Shown piece by piece: positions 1 to 9,246 of a stretch of 64,000 nt of DNA (positions within the stretch are counted from its first letter, which is position 1; the number at the start of each line of letters is the position of its first letter). Where the stretch lies: assembly GCA_030431095.1 (NCBI GenBank), contig JAUIJU010000005.1:1-64000 (forward strand). The letters are read 5' to 3'. This DNA comes from Gammaproteobacteria bacterium (lineage in GTDB: Bacteria > Pseudomonadota > Gammaproteobacteria > Xanthomonadales > SZUA-36). The notes beneath the pieces were generated by a model. The model saw only the letters and a list, made by a program, of their open reading frames with translations. It was not told the origin of the DNA and ran no database searches. A program made the position numbers and the translations under genes.

Positions 1-1587
1 GATGATCTCGCCGGGCTCGGCAATGGCCTTCGCCCCGTCATCGTGGATCTCGGTGGTCACCTCGCCGCCCATGCCCTCGATGATGTCACGGAAGGTGTGT
101 TGCATGTGGCGGCACTGGTTGAGTTCGTGCTCGGACCACTTCCAGTGGAACTTGAGCGTGGGAATCCCCCATTCGTCCACCGCGCCGGAAGGGTCGATCT
201 CGCAGTAGCAGTCCTCGTTGGGAATCATCTCGCCACGACCGCCGAAGCCGATCCCGGTGCCGTAGTGGCGCCGTGCCTCTTCCTTGAACCGTTTGCCCCA
301 GGCGCCCCCGGTCTGTCCACCCAGGCCGGCGAAGGTCCAGGCGCCGGGCATGCCGCGTCCGCCGCCGAACTCGATATGGTAGCCGCGGGCGAAATCCAGC
401 TGCCCCTTCGCCTGTTGCTGGTAGCCCCACCAGGGCATGTACAGGTGCATGCCGCTGGCGCCGTCCTGGTTGTGCGGCGGCAGGTTTTCCAGCGCCGGGA
501 TGCGCCCGCTGACCCAGGTGCCCACGGTGTCCATCAGGTACTTGCCGACCAGCCCGCTGCCGTTGCCGATGCCCTCGGGAAACAGGGTAGATCTGGAATT
601 GAGCATCAGGCGCGCGGTTTCGCAGGCGCTGGCGGCCAGCACCACCGCTTTCGCCGAGACGTGTTCGTCCTTGCCGCTGCGCTTGTCGATGTAGTGCACG
701 CCCGTGGCATGGCCTTTCGCGTCGATGGTGACCTCGCGCACCATCGCGTCGGTGCGGATCTCCAGGTTGCCGGTGGCCAGGGCCGGGGGCAGCAGCACCG
801 TCGTGGACTGGAAGTTGGCCTTGATGGAACAGCCCCGGCCGCAGGGCGTGGCCCAGAAACAGGCGGCACGTTCGCGCATGGACTGGCGGAGCACGCGCTG
901 GGCCAGCGCATTGCCGGGAAACAGCTTTTTCGGCCAGCGTTCGTGGTCCTGCTTTTCGGTCAGGATCGCCAGGTGAGAGGGGATCACCGGGATGTCCAGT
1001 TGCTCGTGGCAGACCTTTTGCGTGAGCAGTTCGTGCACGCGTGGCGCCGGTGGCGGCTGCAGCACGCCGGGGGAAGAGTTGGGCGTGTTCTCCAGGCCCT
1101 CGTTGGAACCGAACACGCCGATCAGCGCCTCGGTTTTGTCATACCACGGCGCCATGTCCTCGTACGTCATGGGCCAGTCGAAGCCCAGGCCGTCGCGTGA
1201 AGAGGGCTTGTAGTCGTAGGGCCCCATGCGCAGGGAGATGCGGCCCCAGTGATTGGTGCGCCCGCCCAGCATGCGCGAGCGCCACCACATGAAATTGACG
1301 TCATCGGCGCTGGCGTAGGGCTCGCCCGGCACGGTCCAGCCACCGTCCACGGTGGCGTCGAAAAAACCGAAAGGCTTGTCGGGCGTGGCGATACCGCGCA
1401 GCGGCGCTTCCGAAGGCAGCTGGAACATCGGGGTCTCGGTGACCGGGTCGTAATCACGCCCGGCTTCGAGCATCAGCACCTTCACCCCGTGCACGGCCAG
1501 CACAAAGGCGGTCATGCCACCGGCCGCGCCGGAGCCGACCACGATCACGTCGTAGTCGTCGGCGGTCTTGCTCCCGGGCGTGTTCAA
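1..1587 (-). CDS. GMC family FAD-dependent oxidoreductase (3' end runs off the window)
   Basis: Reading from a TTG at 1587 on the minus strand gives MNTPGSKTADDYDVIVVGSGAAGGMTAFVLAVHGVKVLMLEAG... with the GxGxxG dinucleotide fold and GMC-type blocks (GGRTNHWGR, CGRGCSIKANFQSTTVLLP). Not in the ORF track, probably because no stop lies inside the window. TTGA overlap with the upstream DUF1080 gene. Confidence 0.88.
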   Translation of the reverse strand, partial: MNTPGSKTADDYDVIVVGSGAAGGMTAFVLAVHGVKVLMLEAGRDYDPVTETPMFQLPSEAPLRGIATPDKPFGFFDATVDGGWTVPGEPYASADDVNFMWWRSRMLGGRTNHWGRISLRMGPYDYKPSSRDGLGFDWPMTYEDMAPWYDKTEALIGVFGSNEGLENTPNSSPGVLQPPPAPRVHELLTQKVCHEQLDIPVIPSHLAILTEKQDHERWPKKLFPGNALAQRVLRQSMRERAACFWATPCGRGCSIKANFQSTTVLLPPALATGNLEIRTDAMVREVTIDAKGHATGVHYIDKRSGKDEHVSAKAVVLAASACETARLMLNSRSTLFPEGIGNGSGLVGKYLMDTVGTWVSGRIPALENLPPHNQDGASGMHLYMPWWGYQQQAKGQLDFARGYHIEFGGGRGMPGAWTFAGLGGQTGGAWGKRFKEEARRHYGTGIGFGGRGEMIPNEDCYCEIDPSGAVDEWGIPTLKFHWKWSEHELNQCRHMQHTFRDIIEGMGGEVTTEIHDDGAKAIAEPGEII

Positions 1588-2273
1588 TCCAGCGCCCGGA
1601 TGCGGAGATTGCGGAACCAGACCGGGTCACCGTGATCCTGCAGGCCGATGTGGCCGGCCCGGGAACGGCCGTAGTGTTGCCAGTCCGCGAACTTGGAGCG
1701 TGCGACCGCGGCCAGCCAGTCCTCGGAACCCAGCTGGTACGTGACGATCTGCTGACCGTTCATCCAGTGCTCGACGTGGTCGCCGTGGAGGATGATGCGT
1801 ACGTGGTTCCACTCGCCGGCAGGCTTCACCACGCCGCGCGGCGCGGGGTACAGGGCATAGGCGCTGCCGGCGGAGGTCAGCGGATCCTGCCCGTCAGGGT
1901 GGCGCGCATCGTCCAGCACCTGCATTTCCGGCGCCGCCCAGTAAATGGCGTCGTGGCCCGGCGTGACCAGGTAGAAGATGCCGCTGTTGCCGCCCTCCAG
2001 CACCTTCCATTCCAACTCGAGTTCAAAATTGGTGTAGCTGGCCTGCGTAACGAGGTCGTTGCCGGAAGCGCTGCCGCCTTCGCCCGGAAAATGCAGGGCG
2101 CCGTCTTCGACCCGCCAGCCCACCGGCGCACCGCCGCCGTAGTCGCGCCAGCCGGCCAGGTCGGCGCCGTTGAACAGGGGCGTCCAGTTATCGTCACCGT
2201 CGGCGTTCGAAGGGGCCGCGGCGACGGCCAGGAAGAAGGCCGCCGACAGCCAGTACAGGATGCGCAGGTTCAT
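1584..2273 (-). CDS. Secreted DUF1080 (3-keto-disaccharide hydrolase-like) protein
   Basis: Signal peptide MNLRILYWLSAAFFLAVAAAPSNA; DUF1080 signatures WTPLFNGADLAGW, FELELEWKVLEGGNSGIFY, WNHVRIILHGDHVEHWMNGQ. Confidence 0.88.
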   Translation of the reverse strand: MNLRILYWLSAAFFLAVAAAPSNADGDDNWTPLFNGADLAGWRDYGGGAPVGWRVEDGALHFPGEGGSASGNDLVTQASYTNFELELEWKVLEGGNSGIFYLVTPGHDAIYWAAPEMQVLDDARHPDGQDPLTSAGSAYALYPAPRGVVKPAGEWNHVRIILHGDHVEHWMNGQQIVTYQLGSEDWLAAVARSKFADWQHYGRSRAGHIGLQDHGDPVWFRNLRIRALD

Positions 2274-2408
2274 GGTGGTGGTCGAGCCTCGGTCGTGTGC
2301 GTCGTTGATTTGTTTGCGCCGAGTATAGACCAGTCCCCGCAGCCCTCGGCCTGGATGTCGCGTGGACTATACTGGCGCTCTTTCGCCTGGCCGACACCCG
2401 ACTCCCCG

Positions 2409-3326
2409 ATGCCGACCCGATCATCTACCGCCCGGCCCCTGCGCATCGGTGGCGTGCCCGAACATTTCAATCTGCCCTGGAAGCTGGCGCTGGAGGACGG
2501 CGCCTTCGCGCGTGCCGGCGTTCCCGTTCGATTCGAAGAATACCCGGGCGGAACGGGCGCCATGGCCGAGGCCCTGGGCGAAAAACGCCTGGACGCAGCC
2601 CTGATGCTCACCGAGGGCGCGGTGCTGGACATATTTCGCGGCGCCGAAAACCGGCTGGTCAAGGTGTTCGTGTCTTCCTCCCTGACCTGGGGCATCCACG
2701 TGGCGGCCGACTCGAACATTCGCCGCGTGGCGCAGATTGAAGGGCGCCGCGTGGCCATCAGCCGCCACGGGTCGGGGTCCCACCTGATCGCGGTTGTGGA
2801 TGCGCTGCAGCGAGGTTTCGACGTACAGGGCATGGCTTTCGAGGTCGTCGGAAACCTCGACGGCGCCCGGGCGGCGCTGGCCGGAGGCCGGGCCGAGGTG
2901 TTCCTCTGGGAGCGCCACATGACGCAGCCGCTGGTCGATGCCGGTGAATTCCGGCGGGTCGGTGAGCGCATCGTACCCTGGCCGGCCTTCGTGGTCAGCG
3001 CACGGCGCTCTGTCATCCGCCAGCGGGGCCACGAGCTGCGTACGGCGCTGGACGTGGCCACCGACTGGGCCCGGCGTTTTCGCCGGCGCCGGTCAGCGGT
3101 CCCGGAGTTGTACCGCCGCTACGGCATCGACGCCGTGGATGCGCGGCGCTGGCTGGGCGAGGTTCGCTGGGCCGGCAGCTGGCGGCGGCCGGCGGCGGCG
3201 CTGCGGCGGGTCGTCTCGGCGTTGCAGGCGCAGGGTGCGCTGCGTGATCCCGACGCTCCGGTGCCTGACCCGTGGTGCGAACTGCCGGCCGCCAGCGCGT
3301 CGCGCGGGGCGCAATCGACATCATGA
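2409..3326 (+). CDS. ABC transporter substrate-binding-like protein (periplasmic binding protein fold, NMT1/ThiY-like)
   Basis: In-frame ATG at 2409 inside the longer ORF; RIGGVPEHFNLPWKLALEDGAFARAGVPVRFEEYPGGTGAMAEALGEKRLDAALMLTEG. No obvious signal peptide. Confidence 0.7.
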   Translation: MPTRSSTARPLRIGGVPEHFNLPWKLALEDGAFARAGVPVRFEEYPGGTGAMAEALGEKRLDAALMLTEGAVLDIFRGAENRLVKVFVSSSLTWGIHVAADSNIRRVAQIEGRRVAISRHGSGSHLIAVVDALQRGFDVQGMAFEVVGNLDGARAALAGGRAEVFLWERHMTQPLVDAGEFRRVGERIVPWPAFVVSARRSVIRQRGHELRTALDVATDWARRFRRRRSAVPELYRRYGIDAVDARRWLGEVRWAGSWRRPAAALRRVVSALQAQGALRDPDAPVPDPWCELPAASASRGAQSTS

Positions 3327-5398
3327 CCCGGAACATCTACATCGCCTCTCCCGAGGGCGCCTCCGGCAAGTCCACCATCGCCCTCGGCGTGACGGCGCTG
3401 CTGGCGCGCACCGTCGGACGCGTGGGCATTTTCCGCCCGGTGGCGCGGGTCGCCGACGGATCGGACTACGTGCTGCGTTTGCTGCTTGGCCAGGACGGAA
3501 CGGAACTCGACTACGAGGTCTGCGTGGGCGTGACCTACGAGCAGGTTCATGACGATGCCGAGGCGGCGCTCGCGACCATTGTCAGCCGCTACCACGAGGT
3601 GGCCGACCGCTGTGATGCCGTGGTCATCGTGGGCACGGACTACACGGACGTGTCGGGCGCCGCGGAGTTCGAGTTCAACGGCCGCATCGCCGCCAATCTC
3701 GGCGCGCCCGTCGTGCTGGTGGTGCACGGGCGCGACCGCAGCCCGGCGGACGTCGCTCACGTGGTGGCCCAGACACGTCAGGAATTGCTCCAGCAACACG
3801 CCCGGCCCGCAGCGGTCATCGTCAACCGGTGCATCCGGGGCCAGGAAGACGATGTCGCACGTGCGCTGGAACGCTTCCATTGCCTGGGCGTCCTGCCGGA
3901 GGAGCCGATCCTGTCCGCGCCGGAACTGGGGCAGCTGGCCGAGGCGGTGGACGGCGTGCTGCTCTCCGGCGACGAGGCCCTGCTCGCCCGTGAAACACGG
4001 GCCCTGATCGTGGGCGCCATGACCGTTCCCAACCTGCTCGAGCGCCTGCAGGACGATGCGGTGATCATCACCCCGGGTGACCGGGCCGATGCCCTGCTGG
4101 CGCTGGTGACGGCGCACGTGTCGGAGGGATTTCCCTCGCTCTCGGGCATCGTCCTGACCGGGGGCATCCGGCCCGAGGACGTGGTTTTACGGTTGCTCGA
4201 GGGCCTGGGCACCGCCCTGCCCATCATCCTGGCTCCCTATGGCACCATCGAGACCGCCACGCGCTGCGCAGCCACGCGTGGCCGGCTGACGGGTGACAAC
4301 CAGCTGAAGGTCGACACGGCGCTGAACCTGTTCGAGCGGCACGTCGACACCGAAGCGCTGGCACGCGTCCTCGACGTGGCCCGAACCGACGTGGTGACGC
4401 CGCTGATGTTCGAGTATGACCTGCTCCAACAGGCGCGGGCGGCCGACCGCCACATCGTGCTGCCGGAAGGCAACGACGACCGCATCCTGCGCGCAGCCTC
4501 CACCCTGCTGACCCGTGGCGTGGTGCGCTTGACCCTGCTGGGTGACGAGGCGGCCATCCGCACCCGCGCGGGAGAATTGGGCGTCGATGTGGCCAGCGCC
4601 CAGGTGATTTCCCCCGGCGACCCCAGGTTTGTCGAACCCTTCGCCAAGCGCTACCTGGAACTGCGCCGCCACAAGGGCGTAACCCCCGATGCGGCCCACG
4701 ACGCGGTGCAGGACGTGAGTTGTTTCGGCACGCTGATGGTGCTCGAAGGAATGGCCGATGGCATGGTCTCGGGCGCCGCCCACACCACCGCTCACACCAT
4801 CACGCCGGCCCTGCAGCTGATCCGCACCGCCCCTGGCGTTTCGCTGGTTTCTTCCGTGTTTTTCATGTGCCTGGCCGACCGGGTGCTGGTGTACGGCGAC
4901 TGCGCGATCAATCCCGATCCCACCGCGGAACAACTCGCGGAGATCGCGATATCCTCCGCCGCAACCGCCCGGCAGTTCAGTATCGAGCCGCGGGTCGCGA
5001 TGCTGTCCTGGTCCACCGGGGCCTCGGGACACGGCCAAGACGTGGAAAAGGTCCGCGAGGCCACGCGGCGGGTGCGCGAACGCTGCCCGGAGCTGGTGGT
5101 CGACGGGCCGATGCAGTACGACGCGGCGGTCGACCCGGGCGTCGGCCGCGCCAAGGCGCCCGGATCGGACGTGGCCGGCCACGCCACCGTGTTGGTGTTT
5201 CCCGACCTCAACACGGGCAACAATACCTACAAGGCGGTGCAGCGATCCGCCAACGCGGTCGCCGTCGGGCCGGTACTGCAGGGCCTGCGCCAACCGGTCA
5301 ACGACCTGTCTCGCGGGGCGACAGTAAAGGACATCGTCAACACGGTGGCCATTACGGCCGTCCAGTCGGCCGCCACATCACCGGAGGCGGGTTTATGA
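3323..5398 (+). CDS. pta: Phosphate acetyltransferase (long form: N-terminal P-loop/DRTGG region plus PTA domain)
   Basis: MTRNIYIASPEGASGKSTIALGV P-loop; C-terminal PTA block VDGPMQYDAAVDPGVGRAKAPGSDVAGHATVLVFPDLNTGNNTYKAVQRSA. ATGA overlap with the upstream gene. Confidence 0.93.
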   Translation: MTRNIYIASPEGASGKSTIALGVTALLARTVGRVGIFRPVARVADGSDYVLRLLLGQDGTELDYEVCVGVTYEQVHDDAEAALATIVSRYHEVADRCDAVVIVGTDYTDVSGAAEFEFNGRIAANLGAPVVLVVHGRDRSPADVAHVVAQTRQELLQQHARPAAVIVNRCIRGQEDDVARALERFHCLGVLPEEPILSAPELGQLAEAVDGVLLSGDEALLARETRALIVGAMTVPNLLERLQDDAVIITPGDRADALLALVTAHVSEGFPSLSGIVLTGGIRPEDVVLRLLEGLGTALPIILAPYGTIETATRCAATRGRLTGDNQLKVDTALNLFERHVDTEALARVLDVARTDVVTPLMFEYDLLQQARAADRHIVLPEGNDDRILRAASTLLTRGVVRLTLLGDEAAIRTRAGELGVDVASAQVISPGDPRFVEPFAKRYLELRRHKGVTPDAAHDAVQDVSCFGTLMVLEGMADGMVSGAAHTTAHTITPALQLIRTAPGVSLVSSVFFMCLADRVLVYGDCAINPDPTAEQLAEIAISSAATARQFSIEPRVAMLSWSTGASGHGQDVEKVREATRRVRERCPELVVDGPMQYDAAVDPGVGRAKAPGSDVAGHATVLVFPDLNTGNNTYKAVQRSANAVAVGPVLQGLRQPVNDLSRGATVKDIVNTVAITAVQSAATSPEAGL

Positions 5399-6354
5399 AA
5401 CACAGGCAAGGGCTGTCCAGCGTCGTTGTGTTTCGCCAGGAGGGCAGGAACCGCCGACTGGGCAACACGCTGAGTTGGATAACCCATGCATATGACTGGT
5501 GCCAGCGTCACGAATTCGGGTTCTGTTTTCCTGCGGCCGGCCGCACCCTGGGACAACTGATCGATGCATCCAGTCCACTGTTCCAGGGGTGCGCGCAGGA
5601 ATTCGGCAAAGGGAATGATGCGCCCGAAACGAGCGGGAATGCGTTGAACCTGGCGCAGCGGGTAATCGACAGCGCGGTCGAGGCCGTGAAAGACGCTTCG
5701 AAGTCCGGCGGCGTCCAGCGCATGGTGTCCGTGTCGCCGGGTGAACTCGGGTTCGTGGGCCAGGAATCGGACCTCACCTGGGACGACCCCGACCTGGCGG
5801 GTTTTGTGCGAAGCCATTCGATCGTCGTCATCGATGAGCCCCTGCAAATACGACGGAAAGCACCCTGTCCGGCGAAAGAGGAACGTGAGTGGCTGTCACC
5901 GGGTCCCGCCGTGACTGCTACCCTTGGCGCCCTGGCGGCGGCGCCTCGTCCGCTGATCGGTGTACACATCCGCCAGACCGACTATCGGCATTGGCGGGGG
6001 GGCGAGCATTTTCGCGACAACGGCTACTACAATGAGCTGGTTGCTGAATTACGCGCGCAGATTGACGGTACCCTGCTGGTGGCCTGTGACGGGGAGTTTG
6101 AATTGTCTTCCGGCAACCGGGGTCCAGACGTCACCCTGACGTCCACCTTGCTGGGAAGCGATGAGGTGATTCGAGACTTCGTCGCGCTCAGCGCATGTGA
6201 TGTATTGGCCGGTCCCATCAGCACTTTTACCCTGCAGTCCAGGCGAATGGCGCGAGTCTGGCATGAACGGACGATTCCCATCGTCCCGATTCGGCCTGGT
6301 GCGTCCCCTGGCCAGACCGCCCGGGATGTACTCGACTCACTGCGAGGAACGTGA
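5395..6354 (+). CDS. Fucosyltransferase-like (HxRxxDY motif) glycosyltransferase family protein
   Basis: IGVHIRQTDYRHWRGGEHFRDNGYYNELVAELRAQ resembles the HxRxxDY motif of fucosyltransferase-fold enzymes. ATGA overlap with pta. Confidence 0.55.
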   Translation: MKHRQGLSSVVVFRQEGRNRRLGNTLSWITHAYDWCQRHEFGFCFPAAGRTLGQLIDASSPLFQGCAQEFGKGNDAPETSGNALNLAQRVIDSAVEAVKDASKSGGVQRMVSVSPGELGFVGQESDLTWDDPDLAGFVRSHSIVVIDEPLQIRRKAPCPAKEEREWLSPGPAVTATLGALAAAPRPLIGVHIRQTDYRHWRGGEHFRDNGYYNELVAELRAQIDGTLLVACDGEFELSSGNRGPDVTLTSTLLGSDEVIRDFVALSACDVLAGPISTFTLQSRRMARVWHERTIPIVPIRPGASPGQTARDVLDSLRGT

Positions 6355-6357
6355 ACG

Positions 6358-6897
6358 ATGTCAATGAAGTTTGACCTGTCAAACTACCTGAACCCGGTTT
6401 TCCTGGAGACAGGAACCTATCACGGAGGCGGCGTCAGGCAGGCGCTCAAGGCCGGTTTTGAGCGCATCGTCACGATCGAAATTCACGAACCGTACATCGA
6501 GGAAAACACGGCAAGGTTTCAGCAGGAAATCCGTGCCGGTCGGGTTTCGATCATCCAGGGGGACACTGCCGAAGTGCTTGCCGATGCATTGCGGGGTCTC
6601 GAGGGGCCGATTACCTTCTGGCTGGATGCGCATACGCAATACTACGAAGGGGGCGTAGGAAAAAAAAAGTGCCCGGTGGTCGAGGAGCTCGAGCAGATCA
6701 GGGCCTTACGGGCTGGACAGCCGGATACCTTGCTGATCGACGATCTGCGCCTGATCGAGGACCGCAACGTGGGTTGGGCGGTGAACCTGGGAGAGCTGTA
6801 CCGCCTGGTCTGGGAAATACGTCCTGACTATCGCATCACACGTATCGAAGGGCATGTTCCCCACGATGTGCTGGCCTGCGTGCCCGGCCGGGAATGA
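6358..6897 (+). CDS. Small class I SAM-dependent methyltransferase-like protein
   Basis: FLETGTYHGGGVRQALKAGFERIVTIEIHEPYIEENTARFQ (motif I/II layout), FWLDAHTQYY. Contains an A9 tract (6660-6668). Confidence 0.6.
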   Translation: MSMKFDLSNYLNPVFLETGTYHGGGVRQALKAGFERIVTIEIHEPYIEENTARFQQEIRAGRVSIIQGDTAEVLADALRGLEGPITFWLDAHTQYYEGGVGKKKCPVVEELEQIRALRAGQPDTLLIDDLRLIEDRNVGWAVNLGELYRLVWEIRPDYRITRIEGHVPHDVLACVPGRE

Positions 6898-6936
6898 CCT
6901 CTCGATTCCGTGGTCGGATGCCGGTCTCCGCGCACT

Positions 6937-7248
6937 TCACGGTTTCTGTGCGACAGGGCGGAAGCGATGGTGGCGGCTTCGTCGCACTTTTTCTGGCGGG
7001 CGAACAACACCACCAGTTCGTTGAACCCGACCTGTTTCACCTTGTCGCACAACAGCCGGGCGAACTCGTCGTCCCGGATCGACGTGGGATCGGCCTCTCC
7101 AAGCTGAATGACGTTGAAGCAGGAATGCGTGACACTGACTCGGCGCCGAACGGTCCTGTGCGGTGGCCGTTGCGCACAACATGTTCATGGCCAGGACCGC
7201 GCCCGGAAACTCGGCCCGGTGTGAACTCGTTGAACGGTGCCGTTTCAT
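6937..7248 (-). pseudogene. Possible frameshifted small secreted protein
   Basis: One minus frame reads MKRHRSTSSHRAEFPGAVLAMNMLCATATAQDRSAPSQCHA (signal-peptide-like). Another frame then continues FNVIQLGEADPTSIRDDEFARLLCDKVKQVGFNELVVLFARQKKCDEAATIASALS with GC-rich third positions. Apparent frame change near 7105-7135. Confidence 0.35.
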
Positions 7249-7442
7249 CAGATTGATCTCTCGTTTCGGGACCAGTTGATCGGGCCAGAAATTCGTTCTC
7301 CCGGGCCTGGCGGCCCTGGCGGAGAAGCGCCCTTACCGGGTCAAGCGCAACCCTTGGCGCAAACCTTTACGCCGGGCACTTAACCCCGTTCCGCACGCCA
7401 GGCCGTTTTCCTGTCTGAACCCATTCACACAGGACGCTTGCC

Positions 7443-9155
7443 ATGCCCGCATTCCGACGCTCTCTGATCGCTTTTTCCATCGCCACCGCCCTGGCTGCGT
7501 GCACCCAGACGGGCGAACCGGAGTCGCGGGAAGGCGCGGCGCCCGAACTCAGCCGGCAGTCGCCCGCTTCGGGCCAGCCCGGCCGCCACCAACCGGCCAC
7601 AGCACGCCCTATGGAAGCGGACGCGATGATGAAGCTGGAAGAACGCGAGGCCGCGAACACCGCTAGGCTGGCCCGGCAAGACCTGGCGTTTGCGGCACCG
7701 GCGCCTCATGCCTGGACCGGTCCCGCATCCGACCGGGAGAGCTACGCGAATTTCGAGGACAACGGCGTGGTGCTGGTCAGCCGGCAACCGGTGTCCACCT
7801 TCAGTATCGATGTCGACACCGGGGCCTACAGCAACGTGCGGCGCTTCCTGAATGGTGGACGACTGCCGCCGCGTGACGCTGTGCGCACCGAGGAGCTGGT
7901 CAACTATTTCAGCTACGACTACGCGCTGGACGATGCGGGCGACGCGCCATTCAGCATCAACACGGAGCTGGGCCGCAGCCCGTGGAACGCAGGCCGCCAC
8001 CTGCTGCAGGTGGGTGTGCGCGCCCTGGAGCCCGGCGGCCCCGACCTGCCCGCCAGCAACCTGGTGTTCCTGGTGGATGTGTCCGGCTCGATGAACAGCC
8101 CGGACAAGCTGGATTTACTCAGGACTTCGCTGAAATTGCTGGCCGGCCAGCTCGACAGCGAAGACCGGATCGCCATCGTGGTCTACGCCGGCGCCTCCGG
8201 CGTGGTGCTGGAGCCCACCGCGGGTGACGACTCCGGGGCCATCGCCCTGGCGCTGGACCGCCTGCAGGCCGGTGGCAGCACCAATGGCGCGGCCGGCATC
8301 GAACTGGCCTACCACCTGGCCCGGCAGTCCTTCATCGAGGGCGGCATCAACCGCATCCTGCTGGCCACCGACGGTGACTTCAATGTGGGCATGACCGACT
8401 TCGACGCCCTGAAGGACCTGGTGGCAGCTGAGCGTGAAAGCGGCATCGGCCTGACCACGCTGGGCTTCGGTACGGGCAACTACAACGACCAGCTGATGGA
8501 GCAGCTGGCTGACGCCGGCAACGGCAATCACGCCTACATCGACACCCTGAACGAGGCGCGCAAGGTGCTGGTGGACGAAATGTCCGCCACGCTGCAGACC
8601 GTGGCCTGGGACGTGAAGATCCAGCTGGAGTTCAACCCCGCGCTGGTCAGCGAATACCGGCTGGTCGGCTATGAGAACCGGGTGCTGGACAACGCGGACT
8701 TCAACAACGATCGCGTCGATGCCGGTGAGATCGGCGCGGGCCACACGGTGACCGCGCTGTACGAACTGATCCTGGTGGACAGCGGTAACCCGGCTGTGGA
8801 TCCCCTGCGCTACGGCGACGGGAAAGCAGCCTCCGGGGCCGGGGATTTCAGCGGCGAGTTGGCGTTTCTCAAGCTGCGCTACAAGGCGCCAGGCGAAGAC
8901 CGCAGCACCCTGGTGAACCGGCCGGTGTTGCGCGACGAGGTGATCGACGACCTGGCGGACAATACGGATGATTTCCGCTTCGCCGTTTCCGTGGCGGGCT
9001 TCTCGCAACTGCTGCGCGACAATGCCCGGGTCGGCGATCTCGACTACGAGCAGGTGCTGGCCCTGGCCACACCGGCGCGGGGCGCCGATCCGTTCGGATA
9101 CCGCGCAGAGTTTCTGAACCTGGTGCGCACCGCGCAGGTGCTGGAGGGGCACTGA
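7443..9155 (+). CDS. von Willebrand factor type A domain lipoprotein (YfbK-like)
   Basis: Lipobox-like ATALAACTQ; MIDAS DVSGSMNS; FSIDVDTGAYSNVRRFLNGGRLPPRDAVRTEELVNYF typical of YfbK-like proteins. Confidence 0.88.
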   Translation: MPAFRRSLIAFSIATALAACTQTGEPESREGAAPELSRQSPASGQPGRHQPATARPMEADAMMKLEEREAANTARLARQDLAFAAPAPHAWTGPASDRESYANFEDNGVVLVSRQPVSTFSIDVDTGAYSNVRRFLNGGRLPPRDAVRTEELVNYFSYDYALDDAGDAPFSINTELGRSPWNAGRHLLQVGVRALEPGGPDLPASNLVFLVDVSGSMNSPDKLDLLRTSLKLLAGQLDSEDRIAIVVYAGASGVVLEPTAGDDSGAIALALDRLQAGGSTNGAAGIELAYHLARQSFIEGGINRILLATDGDFNVGMTDFDALKDLVAAERESGIGLTTLGFGTGNYNDQLMEQLADAGNGNHAYIDTLNEARKVLVDEMSATLQTVAWDVKIQLEFNPALVSEYRLVGYENRVLDNADFNNDRVDAGEIGAGHTVTALYELILVDSGNPAVDPLRYGDGKAASGAGDFSGELAFLKLRYKAPGEDRSTLVNRPVLRDEVIDDLADNTDDFRFAVSVAGFSQLLRDNARVGDLDYEQVLALATPARGADPFGYRAEFLNLVRTAQVLEGH

Positions 9156-9246
9156 AATCTCCGCACTGCGTCGGGCGCCATGACCACTCGCGGTACACTG
9201 TGCCGGTTTTCCCGACGGGGCAGGGGGCGACCGGCCGGCTGGAGTC

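Noticed and set aside
43-1200. 385-aa plus-strand ORF at the left edge
   Set aside because: Shadow of the minus-strand GMC oxidoreductase, which reads through the window edge.
2315-2372. Recurring TATACT-like boxes (about 2321 minus, 2366 plus, 29097 plus) as a shared promoter family
   Set aside because: Only the -10-like core recurs and the -35 regions differ; likely ordinary promoters.
3119-5293. Long minus-strand ORFs opposite pta (332 and 368 aa)
   Set aside because: Reverse-frame shadows of pta with low-complexity composition.
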